A stretch of DNA of 64,000 nucleotides from Maritalea sp049801075 (GTDB lineage: Bacteria; Pseudomonadota; Alphaproteobacteria; Rhizobiales; Devosiaceae): positions 1 to 64,000 of the forward strand of contig NZ_JBNAGG010000006.1 of NCBI RefSeq assembly GCF_049801075.1, in the 5' to 3' direction. Both the position numbers and the translations under genes were made by a program. Positions 26,867 through 35,271 of this stretch are shown here, one piece after another; the stretch's first letter is position 1; each line of letters begins with the position of its first letter. The notes below the pieces were generated by a model. It was not told the DNA's origin, did no database searches, and saw nothing but the letters and a program-made list of their open reading frames with translations.

Positions 26867-26895
26867 TTGCACCGGGCTGCGGTTGGCCTTATATG
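26867..26895 (+). promoter_or_regulatory. Candidate sigma-70 promoter of ispG
   Basis: TTGCAC (26867-26872), 17-base spacer, TATATG (26890-26895), 24 bases before ATG 26920 and upstream of the AAAGGAG site. By eye. Confidence 0.5.
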
Positions 26896-26919
26896 CTGTA
26901 GGCAATAAAGGAGTTCTCC

Positions 26920-28152
26920 ATGTCTGATCTTGGATCCGAAGTGATTTCCCGCAGAAAATCAGTTGGCGTAATGGTTGGCGATGTGCAGGTTGGTGGCGAT
27001 GCGCCGATCGTGGTGCAATCCATGACCAATACGGACACAGCCGACATTGAAAAGACTGTGCGCCAGGTGGCCGAGCTGTGGCGCGCTGGGTCGGAAATTG
27101 TGCGGATCACCGTGGATCGGGATGAAGCGGCGGCGGCCGTGCCTCATATTCGTGATCGGCTGATGGCCATGAACATTAATGTGCCACTTGTGGGCGATTT
27201 CCACTATATCGGGCACAAGCTGTTGTCGGATCATCCTGCTTGCGCTGAAGCGCTGGCCAAATATCGGATTAATCCGGGCAATGTGGGTTTTAAAGCCAAG
27301 CGTGATACGCAATTTTCGCAAATGATCGACATTGCCAATCAAAATGACAAGCCGGTGCGCATTGGTGTCAATTGGGGCTCGCTCGATCAAGAGTTGCTGA
27401 CCAAATTAATGGATGAAAATGCTGAACGCGCCCAGCCATGGAGCGCAGCGCGGGTGCAGCGCGAAGCGATCATTCAATCCGCTTTGATGTCCGCAGCGCG
27501 GGCGGAAGAATTGGGCATGGGGCGCGATAAGATTTTGCTCTCCACCAAAGTGTCAAATGTGCAGCATTTGATTGATGTTTATACCGACCTTGCGCAGCGT
27601 TGTGATTATGGTTTGCATCTCGGCCTGACCGAAGCCGGCATGGGCGCGAAAGGCATTGTTGCCTCGTCAGCAGCGCTCGGCATTTTGCTGCAGCGCGGCA
27701 TTGGCGACACGATCCGCATTTCGCTGACGCCGGAACCGGGCGGTGATCGCACTTTGGAAGTGCAAGTGGCGCAGCAATTGTTGCAGACCATGGGCTTCCG
27801 GCAGTTTCTGCCAGTCGTCACCGCTTGTCCGGGCTGTGGCCGCACCACGTCCACTGTGTTCCAAGAATTGGCAAAAGATATTCAGGATCATCTGGACAGC
27901 TCCATGCCGGTTTGGAAAGAGAAATATCCTGGGGTTGAAGGTTTGAGTGTTGCAGTTATGGGCTGCATTGTGAATGGGCCGGGCGAAAGCAAACATGCCG
28001 ATATTGGTATTTCGCTACCCGGTACAGGTGAAACGCCAGCCGCCCCCGTGTTTATTGATGGGCAGAAGGCCAAAACCTTGCGTGGACCCAACATTGCCAA
28101 TGAATTTAAAGTGATGGTGGCCGACTATATTGAGAATAGGTTTGGTGGTTAG
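26920..28152 (+). CDS. ispG: 4-hydroxy-3-methylbut-2-en-1-yl diphosphate synthase (flavodoxin/ferredoxin)
   Basis: Penultimate enzyme of the MEP isoprenoid pathway, turning MEcPP into HMBPP with a [4Fe-4S] cluster. The 410-residue length is typical. ATG 26920 has AAAGGAG upstream. Conserved parts are SVGVMVGDVQVGGDAPIVVQSMTNTDT, VPLVGDFHY, GVNWGSLD, and the cluster ligands ACPGCGRT and VMGCIVNGPGE with the following glutamate. The downstream acetyltransferase gene begins inside the last codons. Together with the FPP synthase gene at 30587-31489 it covers two steps of terpenoid supply. Confidence 0.96.
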   Translation: MSDLGSEVISRRKSVGVMVGDVQVGGDAPIVVQSMTNTDTADIEKTVRQVAELWRAGSEIVRITVDRDEAAAAVPHIRDRLMAMNINVPLVGDFHYIGHKLLSDHPACAEALAKYRINPGNVGFKAKRDTQFSQMIDIANQNDKPVRIGVNWGSLDQELLTKLMDENAERAQPWSAARVQREAIIQSALMSAARAEELGMGRDKILLSTKVSNVQHLIDVYTDLAQRCDYGLHLGLTEAGMGAKGIVASSAALGILLQRGIGDTIRISLTPEPGGDRTLEVQVAQQLLQTMGFRQFLPVVTACPGCGRTTSTVFQELAKDIQDHLDSSMPVWKEKYPGVEGLSVAVMGCIVNGPGESKHADIGISLPGTGETPAAPVFIDGQKAKTLRGPNIANEFKVMVADYIENRFGG

Positions 28153-28645
28153 GGACACCGCGCTTTTAGACGCCATTGTTGATCTCGATATGTTGCTGCT
28201 GAAAGAGCACACCGAGGCTGCGGGAGATCGGTTTGAACGCGAATCGCATCGACAAGCATTGGCACAACGGTTTGATTGCGCGGAGATCATTGATATTTGG
28301 CGCGATGATGAATTAATTGCCTATAGTTATATCTGGCCCAAAGATGATCGCTGGTTTGTGGGTGGCTTTGCCATTCGGCCGGATCATCGCAATGCCGCAA
28401 TTATGAGTGAATTGCTCATGCAGCTTTTGGAGCGCACTAATGCTAGTCCACAGGTGCATGTGGAAAGTCATGTCTATAAAGCCAATCGCCTGTCGATGGA
28501 CTTTCATCAAAAACTAGGTTTTGAGATCATACGAGAAAATGAAAAGGGTGTTGCGTTTGTCCATCGCCTAGATGTGTTGAGACAGCATCCAATTGTACAG
28601 CGTGCAGCAAAGCGCGCGGACCGGGGGGAGAAATATGGATCATAA
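28145..28645 (+). CDS. GNAT-family N-acetyltransferase-like protein
   Basis: About 166 residues if started at GTG 28145 (TAGG five bases upstream); TTG 28130 or 28142 are alternatives, so the N-terminus is uncertain. Strand/helix pattern and GFAIRPDHRNAAIMSELLMQLLERT fit the acetyl-CoA-binding region of a GNAT fold, and ANRLSMDFHQKLGFEIIRENEKGVAFVHRL matches the usual C-terminal half. The pyrophosphate loop lacks the canonical R-x-x-G-x-[GA], carrying DHRNAAI instead, so cofactor use should be treated with care. It overlaps ispG by 8 bases and the following decarboxylase gene by 11 bases, indicating a coupled transcript. Confidence 0.75.
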   Translation: MVRDTALLDAIVDLDMLLLKEHTEAAGDRFERESHRQALAQRFDCAEIIDIWRDDELIAYSYIWPKDDRWFVGGFAIRPDHRNAAIMSELLMQLLERTNASPQVHVESHVYKANRLSMDFHQKLGFEIIRENEKGVAFVHRLDVLRQHPIVQRAAKRADRGEKYGS

Positions 28646-30020
28646 GGGCTTAAAAGAGTGGAGCAAAAAGGCAGCAGATTGGGCACATGATTATCATGGG
28701 GGCCTGAGAGAGCGGCCGGTGCGGGCCACGCTGGAACCGGGGTCGTTGCGGGATCAATTGCCTACTTCAGCACCAGAGCAAGCCGAAGCGATGGAAACAA
28801 TCTGGGAGGATTTCACATCGTTGGTGCCAGGTGCGATGACCCATTGGCAGCATCCGCGCTTTTTTGCCTATTTCCCAGCCAATGCGGCACCTGTGTCCAT
28901 GTTGGCGGAGCAGTTGGTCAATGCCATGGCCAGCAATGCTTTGATTTGGCAGACAGCACCTGCCGCGACCGAGGTGGAACAGGCGATGATGGTGTGGCTG
29001 CGCAAAGCGCTTGGCCTACCAGATGCGTTTACCGGCACCATCCATGATAGCGCCACCACGGCCACCCTTTCGGCCATTTTGACCATGCGTGAGGCGGCGT
29101 TGGAATGGAAGGGGCTTTATGAGGGCCTCTCGGGCCAGCCGCGTATGCGGATTTACGCCAGTGGCGAAACCCATTCCAGCATTGATAAGGCCATACGGGT
29201 TGCGGGCATTGGCCAAGATAATTTGGTGAAAATCCCAGTGGATGACGATTTGTCCATGCGGCCAGATCTGTTGGCGCAGGCAATCAAGGAAGATCGCGCG
29301 GCGGGCTATTTGCCTATTGGCATTGTGCTGTGTGCAGGCGGCACGTCGGTTGGTGCATTTGACAAAATGAAGGATTGCATTGCCATCGCGCGTGAAGAAG
29401 ATTTGCCCACGCATATTGATGCGGCTTGGGCGGGCAGCGCCATGATCTGCCCCGAGTTTCGTGAACTTTGGGATGGGGCCGAAGGCGCTGATAGCATTGT
29501 CTTTAATCCGCATAAATGGCTGGGAGCGCAATTTGATTGTGCGGTGCAGTTTATGCGCAATCCTGTTGATCAAGTGCGCACGCTTGGTTTGCGGCCAACT
29601 TATCTGGAAACTTTGGGCACGTCAGAAGTCACCAATTTCAATGAGTGGACAGTGCCGCTTGGCCGTCGTTTCAGAGCGCTAAAGATTTGGTTTTTGCTGC
29701 GCGCGCATGGATTGGAAGATTTGCGGCAACGCATCCGCAATCATGTGGCATGGGCTAATGAGCTTTATGGCAAAATTGCACAATTACCTGGTGTTGAAAT
29801 GACCACGCCGCCACATCTCTCTTTGTTCAGCTTTGCGCTGGACGCAGGCGATGTGGCGACTGAAAAGCTGTTGCAAAAGATCAATGATGACGGGCGTATC
29901 TATCTCACTCAAACGCACCATAAGGGGCGTTTGGTGATCCGCGTGCAGGTCGGTCAATTCGATTGTACCCGCGACGATGTGATGATGGTTGAAACGGTGC
30001 TGAAAGAGTTTTTGACCTAG
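28635..30020 (+). CDS. PLP-dependent group II (aromatic amino acid-type) decarboxylase
   Basis: Enzyme of 461 residues from ATG 28635, with GGGGGGAG upstream. It belongs to the DOPA/tryptophan decarboxylase branch: THWQHPRFFAYFPANAAPVSMLAEQL near the N-terminus, the cofactor-stacking His in ASGETHSSIDKAIRVAGIG, the PLP-contact Asp in HIDAAWAG, and the Schiff-base lysine K294 in FNPHKWLG. The C-terminal loop region is THHKGRLVIRVQVG. Substrate specificity (Phe, Tyr, Trp or related) cannot be read from sequence alone. It is translationally linked to the acetyltransferase-like gene, which suggests that the amine produced might be acetylated, though this is inference. Confidence 0.88.
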   Translation: MDHKGLKEWSKKAADWAHDYHGGLRERPVRATLEPGSLRDQLPTSAPEQAEAMETIWEDFTSLVPGAMTHWQHPRFFAYFPANAAPVSMLAEQLVNAMASNALIWQTAPAATEVEQAMMVWLRKALGLPDAFTGTIHDSATTATLSAILTMREAALEWKGLYEGLSGQPRMRIYASGETHSSIDKAIRVAGIGQDNLVKIPVDDDLSMRPDLLAQAIKEDRAAGYLPIGIVLCAGGTSVGAFDKMKDCIAIAREEDLPTHIDAAWAGSAMICPEFRELWDGAEGADSIVFNPHKWLGAQFDCAVQFMRNPVDQVRTLGLRPTYLETLGTSEVTNFNEWTVPLGRRFRALKIWFLLRAHGLEDLRQRIRNHVAWANELYGKIAQLPGVEMTTPPHLSLFSFALDAGDVATEKLLQKINDDGRIYLTQTHHKGRLVIRVQVGQFDCTRDDVMMVETVLKEFLT

Positions 30021-30023
30021 CAC

Positions 30024-30587
30024 TTATCGCTTTTGTGCCAGCACCCATAAAGAATCGTCTTTTTCGAGCTCAGTATAGACCGCACTTTGCACCAATTTTA
30101 GCTGTTCACCCAAAAGGGCGGCCAGTTGCTCGGGTTGCCGATAGTAAAAGCGCATGCCCATCATTTCTTCCATACTGTCGCCACGCCAAAAGCTATGGAA
30201 GAGAAGGCCATCATCGTTCAAGCATTCGGCTTGCGCTGCAAAGCTTTGGCGCAACTCATCATCTGAGAAATGGTGCAGCACTTTGTTGGAATAGATGCAA
30301 TCAAACTGGCGGGCAATGTCCATGGTGATCGCGTTGAGCTCGGTCACGTCAGCCTCGGGATTCGCCTTTTTATATCGCTCAACAAAATAGGCTGAATAGT
30401 CAGATCCTGTCACTTGATAATGCTTGGCCAGCAAGTCTAAATCCACACCGGGGCCCATGCCCAATTCCAATAAAGATTTGCCATCTGGCAGATGGCTGGT
30501 GAGAATTTTGATCAGTTCTGCGCCATCATAGCCTTCAGCCATTTGGACATATTTCTCGGCATTTTCGGGGTCATCATAGAAGCTCAT
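30024..30587 (-). CDS. Class I SAM-dependent methyltransferase
   Basis: Cytoplasmic protein of 187 residues. Motif I is SLLELGMGPGVDLDLLAKHY, the strand-2 acidic residue is in VTGSDYSAYFVERY, and motif II is FDCIYSNKVLHHF. It matches the Methyltransf_12/25 group. Its ATG shares a base with the stop of the FPP synthase gene (TGATG), so it is translated from the same mRNA. That linkage could point to an isoprenoid or unrelated small-molecule substrate, but nothing in the sequence decides this. Convergent with the decarboxylase gene, 3 bases apart. Confidence 0.82.
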   Translation of the reverse strand: MSFYDDPENAEKYVQMAEGYDGAELIKILTSHLPDGKSLLELGMGPGVDLDLLAKHYQVTGSDYSAYFVERYKKANPEADVTELNAITMDIARQFDCIYSNKVLHHFSDDELRQSFAAQAECLNDDGLLFHSFWRGDSMEEMMGMRFYYRQPEQLAALLGEQLKLVQSAVYTELEKDDSLWVLAQKR

Positions 30588-31489
30588 CAGGACGTCCTTT
30601 CTGCAAAGTGGGTGACCAATTGTGCCAGAGGCGTTGCCCGTTTGCCAAATGGATCGAGCAAGGAAAGGGCAGATTGCAGTTCAGACCGCAACGCAGATTT
30701 TGCGTGGTCCAAGCCGTGGCTGGCGATCAAGGTTGATTTGCCTTGGGCTTCATCCTTGCCAGCGGTTTTGCCCAATTGCTCCGAGCTTTGGGTCGCGTCC
30801 AAAATATCGTCTGCCAATTGATAGATGCGGCCCGCTGCCTCGCCAAATTGAGTGAGGATGTCCAATTCATTTTTATTTGCGCCGCCCATCAGCGCGCCGA
30901 TGCGCACAGAGGCACGGATAAGTGCGCCCGTTTTCATGGCGTGGATCAGCGAGATTGTTTTCGGATCATAGCCTTGGCGTTCCCCCTCAATGTCGCGCAT
31001 TTGCCCGCCCGCCATGCCGCCCACACCAGCACCTTGCACCAACTCAATCACCAATTGATTGCGCAATGCCGGATCGGGGTGGCAGTTTGCATCGGCCAAC
31101 AATTCAAAGGCATGGGTCAGTAAGGCATCTCCAGCCAAAATTGCGGTGGCGGGGTCGAAGGCGATGTGCACTGTGGGTTTGCCGCGGCGCAATTCATCAT
31201 TGTCCATATCTGGCAGATCATCATGCACCAGCGAATAACAATGCACGCATTCAATCGCCGCTCCAGCCTGAATGAAATTGCCTTGAGGCGCCTCAAACAA
31301 CTTTGCAGTAAGCGCCACCAGAACGGGGCGCAGTCTTTTGCCGCCGTTCAGCGCGCCATGGCGCACCGCTTCAACCAAGCGATTTGGTGCGGGCAGGGGC
31401 CTGCTAAGCTGTTGTGCGGTTAGGTGATGTTCTAAAAACTGCTCGATTTTTTGAGCGGTCTCAGCCATGGCGACATTCAGGTCAGACAT
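30587..31489 (-). CDS. ispA: Short-chain isoprenyl (farnesyl-type) diphosphate synthase
   Basis: Trans-prenyltransferase condensing IPP with DMAPP/GPP. ATG 31489 (AAGGG upstream) gives 300 residues, the normal IspA length. First Asp-rich motif is HDDLPDMDNDELRRGKP with the six-residue spacing of bacterial FPP synthases; the chain-length region just before it is ECVHCYSLVHDD, very like E. coli IspA, so a C15 product is most likely, with C20 not excluded. The second Asp motif is YQLADDILD. Basic GGKRLRPVL segment is present. Followed by the overlapping methyltransferase; divergent from rpmF. Confidence 0.93.
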   Translation of the reverse strand: MSDLNVAMAETAQKIEQFLEHHLTAQQLSRPLPAPNRLVEAVRHGALNGGKRLRPVLVALTAKLFEAPQGNFIQAGAAIECVHCYSLVHDDLPDMDNDELRRGKPTVHIAFDPATAILAGDALLTHAFELLADANCHPDPALRNQLVIELVQGAGVGGMAGGQMRDIEGERQGYDPKTISLIHAMKTGALIRASVRIGALMGGANKNELDILTQFGEAAGRIYQLADDILDATQSSEQLGKTAGKDEAQGKSTLIASHGLDHAKSALRSELQSALSLLDPFGKRATPLAQLVTHFAERTS

Positions 31490-31692
31490 AGTGCCCTTAT
31501 TGCTTTGCGGCAGGTTGACGGGTAAAAAGAGTACTATCGGCCCCAATTGACAAGATCAATAGTGGTTTTGTTGCGAATTAAGACTAGCCAAACCGCATAA
31601 GAACGCGTATAACCCGCGCCAACAGATTAAAGTTTGCTAGATGGCGCTTTCACTTTTCGTGCAGGTGCCGTTTTGTTGATGGAGTTAGAACC

Positions 31693-31875
31693 ATGGCAGT
31701 ACCTAAGAAAAAAGTGTCCGGCATGAAGCGCGGCAATCGCCGTTCAACAGATGCCCTTAAGGCACCAACTTACGTTGAAGATAAAGATAGCGGCGAATTG
31801 CGTCGCCCGCACCACGTTGATTTGAAAACCGGCATGTATCGCGGTCGTCAAATCATGGAGCCCCGCGACAGCTAA
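31693..31875 (+). CDS. rpmF: 50S ribosomal protein L32
   Basis: Sixty-residue basic protein beginning MAVPKKKVSGMKRGNRRSTDALK, the standard bacterial L32 start. It lacks zinc-binding CxxC pairs, as usual for alphaproteobacterial L32 (HHVDLKTGMYRGRQI instead). ATG 31693 has GGAG ten bases upstream. Single gene with its own terminator; no plsX nearby, unlike in enterics. Confidence 0.97.
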   Translation: MAVPKKKVSGMKRGNRRSTDALKAPTYVEDKDSGELRRPHHVDLKTGMYRGRQIMEPRDS

Positions 31876-31901
31876 GTCGTTTGTGCTTTGTGCAAGAAAT
31901 T

Positions 31902-31934
31902 AAAGCCTGTCTCCCTTGGAGGCAGGCTTTTTTG
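31902..31934 (+). terminator. Rho-independent terminator of rpmF
   Basis: Eleven-pair stem AGCCTGTCTCC / GGAGGCAGGCT (31904-31914 and 31918-31928, one G-T pair) with a three-base loop and six T. Confidence 0.9.
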
Positions 31935-31937
31935 CGT

Positions 31938-32450
31938 TCAGCTTAATGAGCGTGCGCCGCGGGTCACCATGGAGCGCACGATCAATTTGTGAAATGGCTT
32001 GATTAAAAACAGATAGCTGTATCCCACCCAATTGTGCCGATGCACCCATGTGGCGGCATAGAGCTTTTTGGGGCGATTGGGCAAACGATAGACGGAGACG
32101 CGATAATCTAGATGCGTGTCGTCGTCGCCCATCAAAATCTCATTATTGTCGCGATAATAGATGCGAAAGAAATTTATGAGTTCGCCGGGTCTGCACTCGC
32201 CCTTTTGCGATTGATTGCCGTCAAACTTAATGCGCAGCCCAAACGGCTTTACCAATATATTGCGCAGCATGAGCAAAAATTGCGCCCATTTGGGTGGGGT
32301 TGTGGCGAAACTGCGGGCCAGTTCATCAATCGTGATGTGGGACCCCACTTCACCGAGTTCTACGCTGAAACAATCTACGAAGTCTTTTCGGCCAATATGT
32401 TCGTTGAGTTTGGCGGAAAGGGGCAATCGGTCGGCTTTTGCGCGCATTTC
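31938..32450 (-). CDS. DUF2867-like conserved protein
   Basis: Protein of 170 residues. ATG 32450 is chosen because GAGGA lies nine bases upstream and the sequence ahead of it lacks family character and would run over the fumC promoter. Recognisable parts are DCFSVELGEVGSHITIDELARSFA, DDDTHLDYRVSVYRL and a C-terminal WVGYSYLFLIKPFHKLIVRSMV, which fit DUF2867, a family of roughly this size. One weakly hydrophobic stretch near the C-terminus. Function unknown; members occur alone or fused to SDR domains. Confidence 0.72.
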   Translation of the reverse strand, partial: EMRAKADRLPLSAKLNEHIGRKDFVDCFSVELGEVGSHITIDELARSFATTPPKWAQFLLMLRNILVKPFGLRIKFDGNQSQKGECRPGELINFFRIYYRDNNEILMGDDDTHLDYRVSVYRLPNRPKKLYAATWVHRHNWVGYSYLFLIKPFHKLIVRSMVTRGARSLS

Positions 32451-32602
32451 TTTGTCCTCAATGCAATTGGGCGCATTAAACGCCAATTCTGCGTCGAGCG
32501 ACAGGGCGAAATTGTCGCGGGGGGTGGGGCAGATTGGTTGCAAAGAAAATGAAATCAATTGATGATGCGGCAGACTTTGAACAGCACTTAAAGGAGCGGC
32601 AA

Positions 32603-33994
32603 ATGACATCACGTATCGAAACTGATTCAATGGGTGAGATTGAGGTGCCAGTTGACCGTTATTATGGCGCGCAGACTGCCCGCTCGATGCAAAATTTTGC
32701 CATTGGCAATGAGCTGATGCCGATTGAAGTGGTCCACGCATTCGCCATTTTGAAAAAGGCGGCGGCGCAAGTTAATTGTGAGTTGGGCTTGTTGGAGGCC
32801 GACAAGAAAGATTTGATTGTTGCGGCAGCGGATGAAGTCGCCTCTGGTCAGCTTGATGATCATTTTCCGCTTAAAGTCTGGCAAACCGGGTCAGGTACCC
32901 AATCCAACATGAATGTGAATGAGGTGATCTCCAACCGAGCCATTCAAATGGCAGGTGGGCAGATGGGCACCAAGGAGCCGATCCACCCGAATGATCACGT
33001 CAATAAATCCCAAAGCTCGAACGACACATTCCCCACTGCCATGCATATTGCGGCGGTACAAGAGTTGGTGAAGCGGCTCAAGCCTGCGGTGCGCCACTTG
33101 CGTGATATTTTGGACAAAAAGGCCAAGCAATATGACGACATCATCAAAATCGGCCGCACGCATTTGCAAGACGCTACGCCCCTGAGCTTGGGGCAGGAGA
33201 TTAGCGGGTGGGTTGCCCAACTCGACTTTGCGCTGGAGGCAATCGAAGCGCAAGAATCGCAAATGTTGCAACTAGCGCTTGGCGGCACCGCTGTTGGCAC
33301 TGGCCTCAATACACATCCTGAATATGCAGCGCGCGTGGCGCAACGCATTGCGGAGCTAACAGGGCATCAATTTGTGACGGCTGAAAACAAGTTTGCTTAT
33401 TTGGCTGCGCATGATGCTTTTGTGGGTATGCATGGGGCCGTCAAGCAATTGGCCGTCGCGGCTATGAAAATTGCCAATGATGTGCGCTGGCTCGGCTCAG
33501 GTCCGCGTTGTGGCATTGGGGAGTTGAACTTGCCAGCGAATGAGCCGGGATCATCCATTATGCCGGGCAAGGTGAACCCCACTCAATCTGAAGCGCTGAC
33601 GATGATTGCCACACAGGTTATGGGCAATGATGCCACTATTGGCATTGCCGCCAGCCAGGGCAATTTTGAGTTGAATGTGTTCAAACCAGTGATTGCTTAT
33701 AACTTCTTGCAATCTGTACGTTTGCTTGCGGATGGGTTGAATAGTTTTGCCGACAATTGCGCGGTGGGTTTGGAGCCGAATCGAGAGAATATCCAGAACC
33801 ATTTGGAGCAATCTTTGATGTTGGTGACAGCGCTCAATCAGAGAATTGGCTATGATTCTGCAGCCAAGATCGCTAAATATGCGCATCAAAACGGCACGTC
33901 TTTGCGTGCGGCTGCGTTGAAGCTTGAGCTGCTGAGCGAGCAAGAATTTGATGAGATCGTACGGCCTGAAAAAATGATTGGGCCAAAGGCCTAG
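32603..33994 (+). CDS. fumC: Fumarate hydratase class II
   Basis: Iron-independent TCA-cycle fumarase interconverting fumarate and malate. ATG 32603 has AAGGAG just upstream and gives 463 residues, the usual length. Signature GSSIMPGKVNPTQSEALTM (about 315-333) is present, as are GSGTQSNMNVNEVI, NKSQSSNDTFPTAMHIA and GRTHLQDATPLSLGQE, all typical of FumC and not of aspartase (HKSQSTNDVYPT) or argininosuccinate lyase. Single gene, divergent from the DUF2867 gene and convergent with the small gene at 34010-34270. Confidence 0.96.
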   Translation: MTSRIETDSMGEIEVPVDRYYGAQTARSMQNFAIGNELMPIEVVHAFAILKKAAAQVNCELGLLEADKKDLIVAAADEVASGQLDDHFPLKVWQTGSGTQSNMNVNEVISNRAIQMAGGQMGTKEPIHPNDHVNKSQSSNDTFPTAMHIAAVQELVKRLKPAVRHLRDILDKKAKQYDDIIKIGRTHLQDATPLSLGQEISGWVAQLDFALEAIEAQESQMLQLALGGTAVGTGLNTHPEYAARVAQRIAELTGHQFVTAENKFAYLAAHDAFVGMHGAVKQLAVAAMKIANDVRWLGSGPRCGIGELNLPANEPGSSIMPGKVNPTQSEALTMIATQVMGNDATIGIAASQGNFELNVFKPVIAYNFLQSVRLLADGLNSFADNCAVGLEPNRENIQNHLEQSLMLVTALNQRIGYDSAAKIAKYAHQNGTSLRAAALKLELLSEQEFDEIVRPEKMIGPKA

Positions 33995-34015
33995 CGCTGC
34001 AAACCGCTGCTAGGC
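33989..34015. terminator. Weak stem-loop across the convergent fumC and small-gene stops
   Basis: Arms GCCTAGC (33989-33995) and GCTAGGC (34009-34015) pair perfectly around a 13-base loop. There is no T-run on either strand, so terminator activity is doubtful. Confidence 0.3.
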
Positions 34016-34270
34016 GTCAATCGTGCGGTTATATCCAGCAGGCATCCGCTTGATAATGCGTTCCGCATTGGCGCGGTAGGCAGATTGCGCGACGTGAGTG
34101 CCGGGCCGTGCTTGGCGCCGATTGGGCATCACGTTTGGTCGCTGTGCCAACAGATGGGCGACGAAGTGGGCCTCAGGCCGATAGGCATGGCGACGACGAG
34201 CCTGATGTGACTGACCTTCAATCACAATCGGCACATATGCCATTGCTTTATCGTTCCGTTCTGCAGCCAT
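34010..34270 (-). CDS. Small basic conserved hypothetical protein
   Basis: Eighty-six residues from ATG 34270, which has AGGTAGG at good spacing. No signal peptide or membrane helix. Arg/His-rich: YVPIVIEGQ at the start, AHFVAHLLAQR in the middle, RRQARPGTHVAQSAYRANAERI near the end. I recall short Hyphomicrobiales proteins with a similar F-[VI]-A-x-L-[LI]-A ... A-Y-R pattern, but I cannot name a family. Function unknown. Confidence 0.65.
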   Translation of the reverse strand: MAAERNDKAMAYVPIVIEGQSHQARRRHAYRPEAHFVAHLLAQRPNVMPNRRQARPGTHVAQSAYRANAERIIKRMPAGYNRTIDA

Positions 34271-34410
34271 CAATTTGCCTACCTGTTTCAAAATGGGACA
34301 TTATTGCCCTTATTTTTCAGCAAGTATGCCAGCAAATGATGGCCACATAAAGGATTTGTTAACTTTTGCCCGCGGGTTTCTGATGGTGTGGTTAAGACGG
34401 GAGGTTAACG

Positions 34411-35184
34411 TTAGAACTGGTCTTTTGCCTTCCGCACTGCCGCGAAAATCTCATGTTCCGGCGCGCCCAATTTGTCTACTGCCTTGGCGATAAGAGGGTC
34501 ATCAATTCGCAGAAATGGATTGTTGGCTTTCTCAAATCCAAGGGTTGAGGGCAGCGTGGCTTGGTTCGCGGCGCGGCGCTCTTCAGCCCACTGCAAATGT
34601 TGCTTCAAGGCTTGATGGTCTTGGGTTAGGCTCAGCGCAAATTTGATGTTGTCGATGGTATATTCATGGCCACAATAAAGCGCGGTTTCGTCCGGCAGTC
34701 GGCGCAATTCTCTTAGGCCTTGCCACATGGCATCAGCCGGCCCATCAAACATGCGGCCGCAACCAACAGAAAATAGCGCGTCGCCAGCGAAAAGGGTTGG
34801 CTGCTCCTGCAAGAAATAGGCAATGTGACCACTGGTGTGGCCGGGCGTTGATAGAATTGTAAAATGGCCCGCGCCGAAAGGGAGAATTGCGCCGGGGGCG
34901 ATTGTTTCGCTATGGGGTGAAATCTGATCTTTTTCCGCCTCGGGCACAACAATGATCGGGTTATACCGTTCGTTGATTTTGCCAAGCCCGTCTACATGGT
35001 CCCAATGGCGGTGGGTCACCAACACCATATCTGGCTGCCAGCCACGTGCATCCAAAAAGTCCAATATTTTGTCATCATCAGGGGCATCGATCATCGCCAC
35101 TTTGTTTGTGGTGCAGCATTTGATGAAAATCGCATAATTGGTGTCGAGCACCGGTAGCATTTCAATTTCAAACTTTTGCGTCAT
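34411..35184 (-). CDS. gloB: Hydroxyacylglutathione hydrolase (glyoxalase II)
   Basis: Metallo-beta-lactamase-fold enzyme of 257 residues that hydrolyses S-D-lactoylglutathione, completing methylglyoxal detoxification. ATG 35184 has AAGGGA upstream. Metal motif is VLVTHRHWDHVDG (THxHxDH), with later ligands in STPGHTSGHIAY, FAGDALFSVGCGR and YCGHEYTIDNIKFAL; the C-terminal glutathione-binding basic region (about 195-257, FLRIDDP) is intact. Typical GloB has Gly at the second position after DH (DHxGG); here it is DHVDG. The window also has mgsA, which produces the toxic substrate. Confidence 0.93.
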   Translation of the reverse strand: MTQKFEIEMLPVLDTNYAIFIKCCTTNKVAMIDAPDDDKILDFLDARGWQPDMVLVTHRHWDHVDGLGKINERYNPIIVVPEAEKDQISPHSETIAPGAILPFGAGHFTILSTPGHTSGHIAYFLQEQPTLFAGDALFSVGCGRMFDGPADAMWQGLRELRRLPDETALYCGHEYTIDNIKFALSLTQDHQALKQHLQWAEERRAANQATLPSTLGFEKANNPFLRIDDPLIAKAVDKLGAPEHEIFAAVRKAKDQF

Positions 35185-35271
35185 CAGTGAATCCCTTAAA
35201 ATTGGCGTTGGCATTATGGCTGCTGGCAGACTACATTTAATGCAAGTGCAATGCGAGGTGAACCCGGGCCA

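Noticed and set aside
32451..32741. Longer N-terminus for the DUF2867 protein (start near 32609 or 32741)
   Set aside because: It would cross the fumC ribosome binding site and promoter region, lacks family similarity, and a good ribosome binding site precedes 32450.
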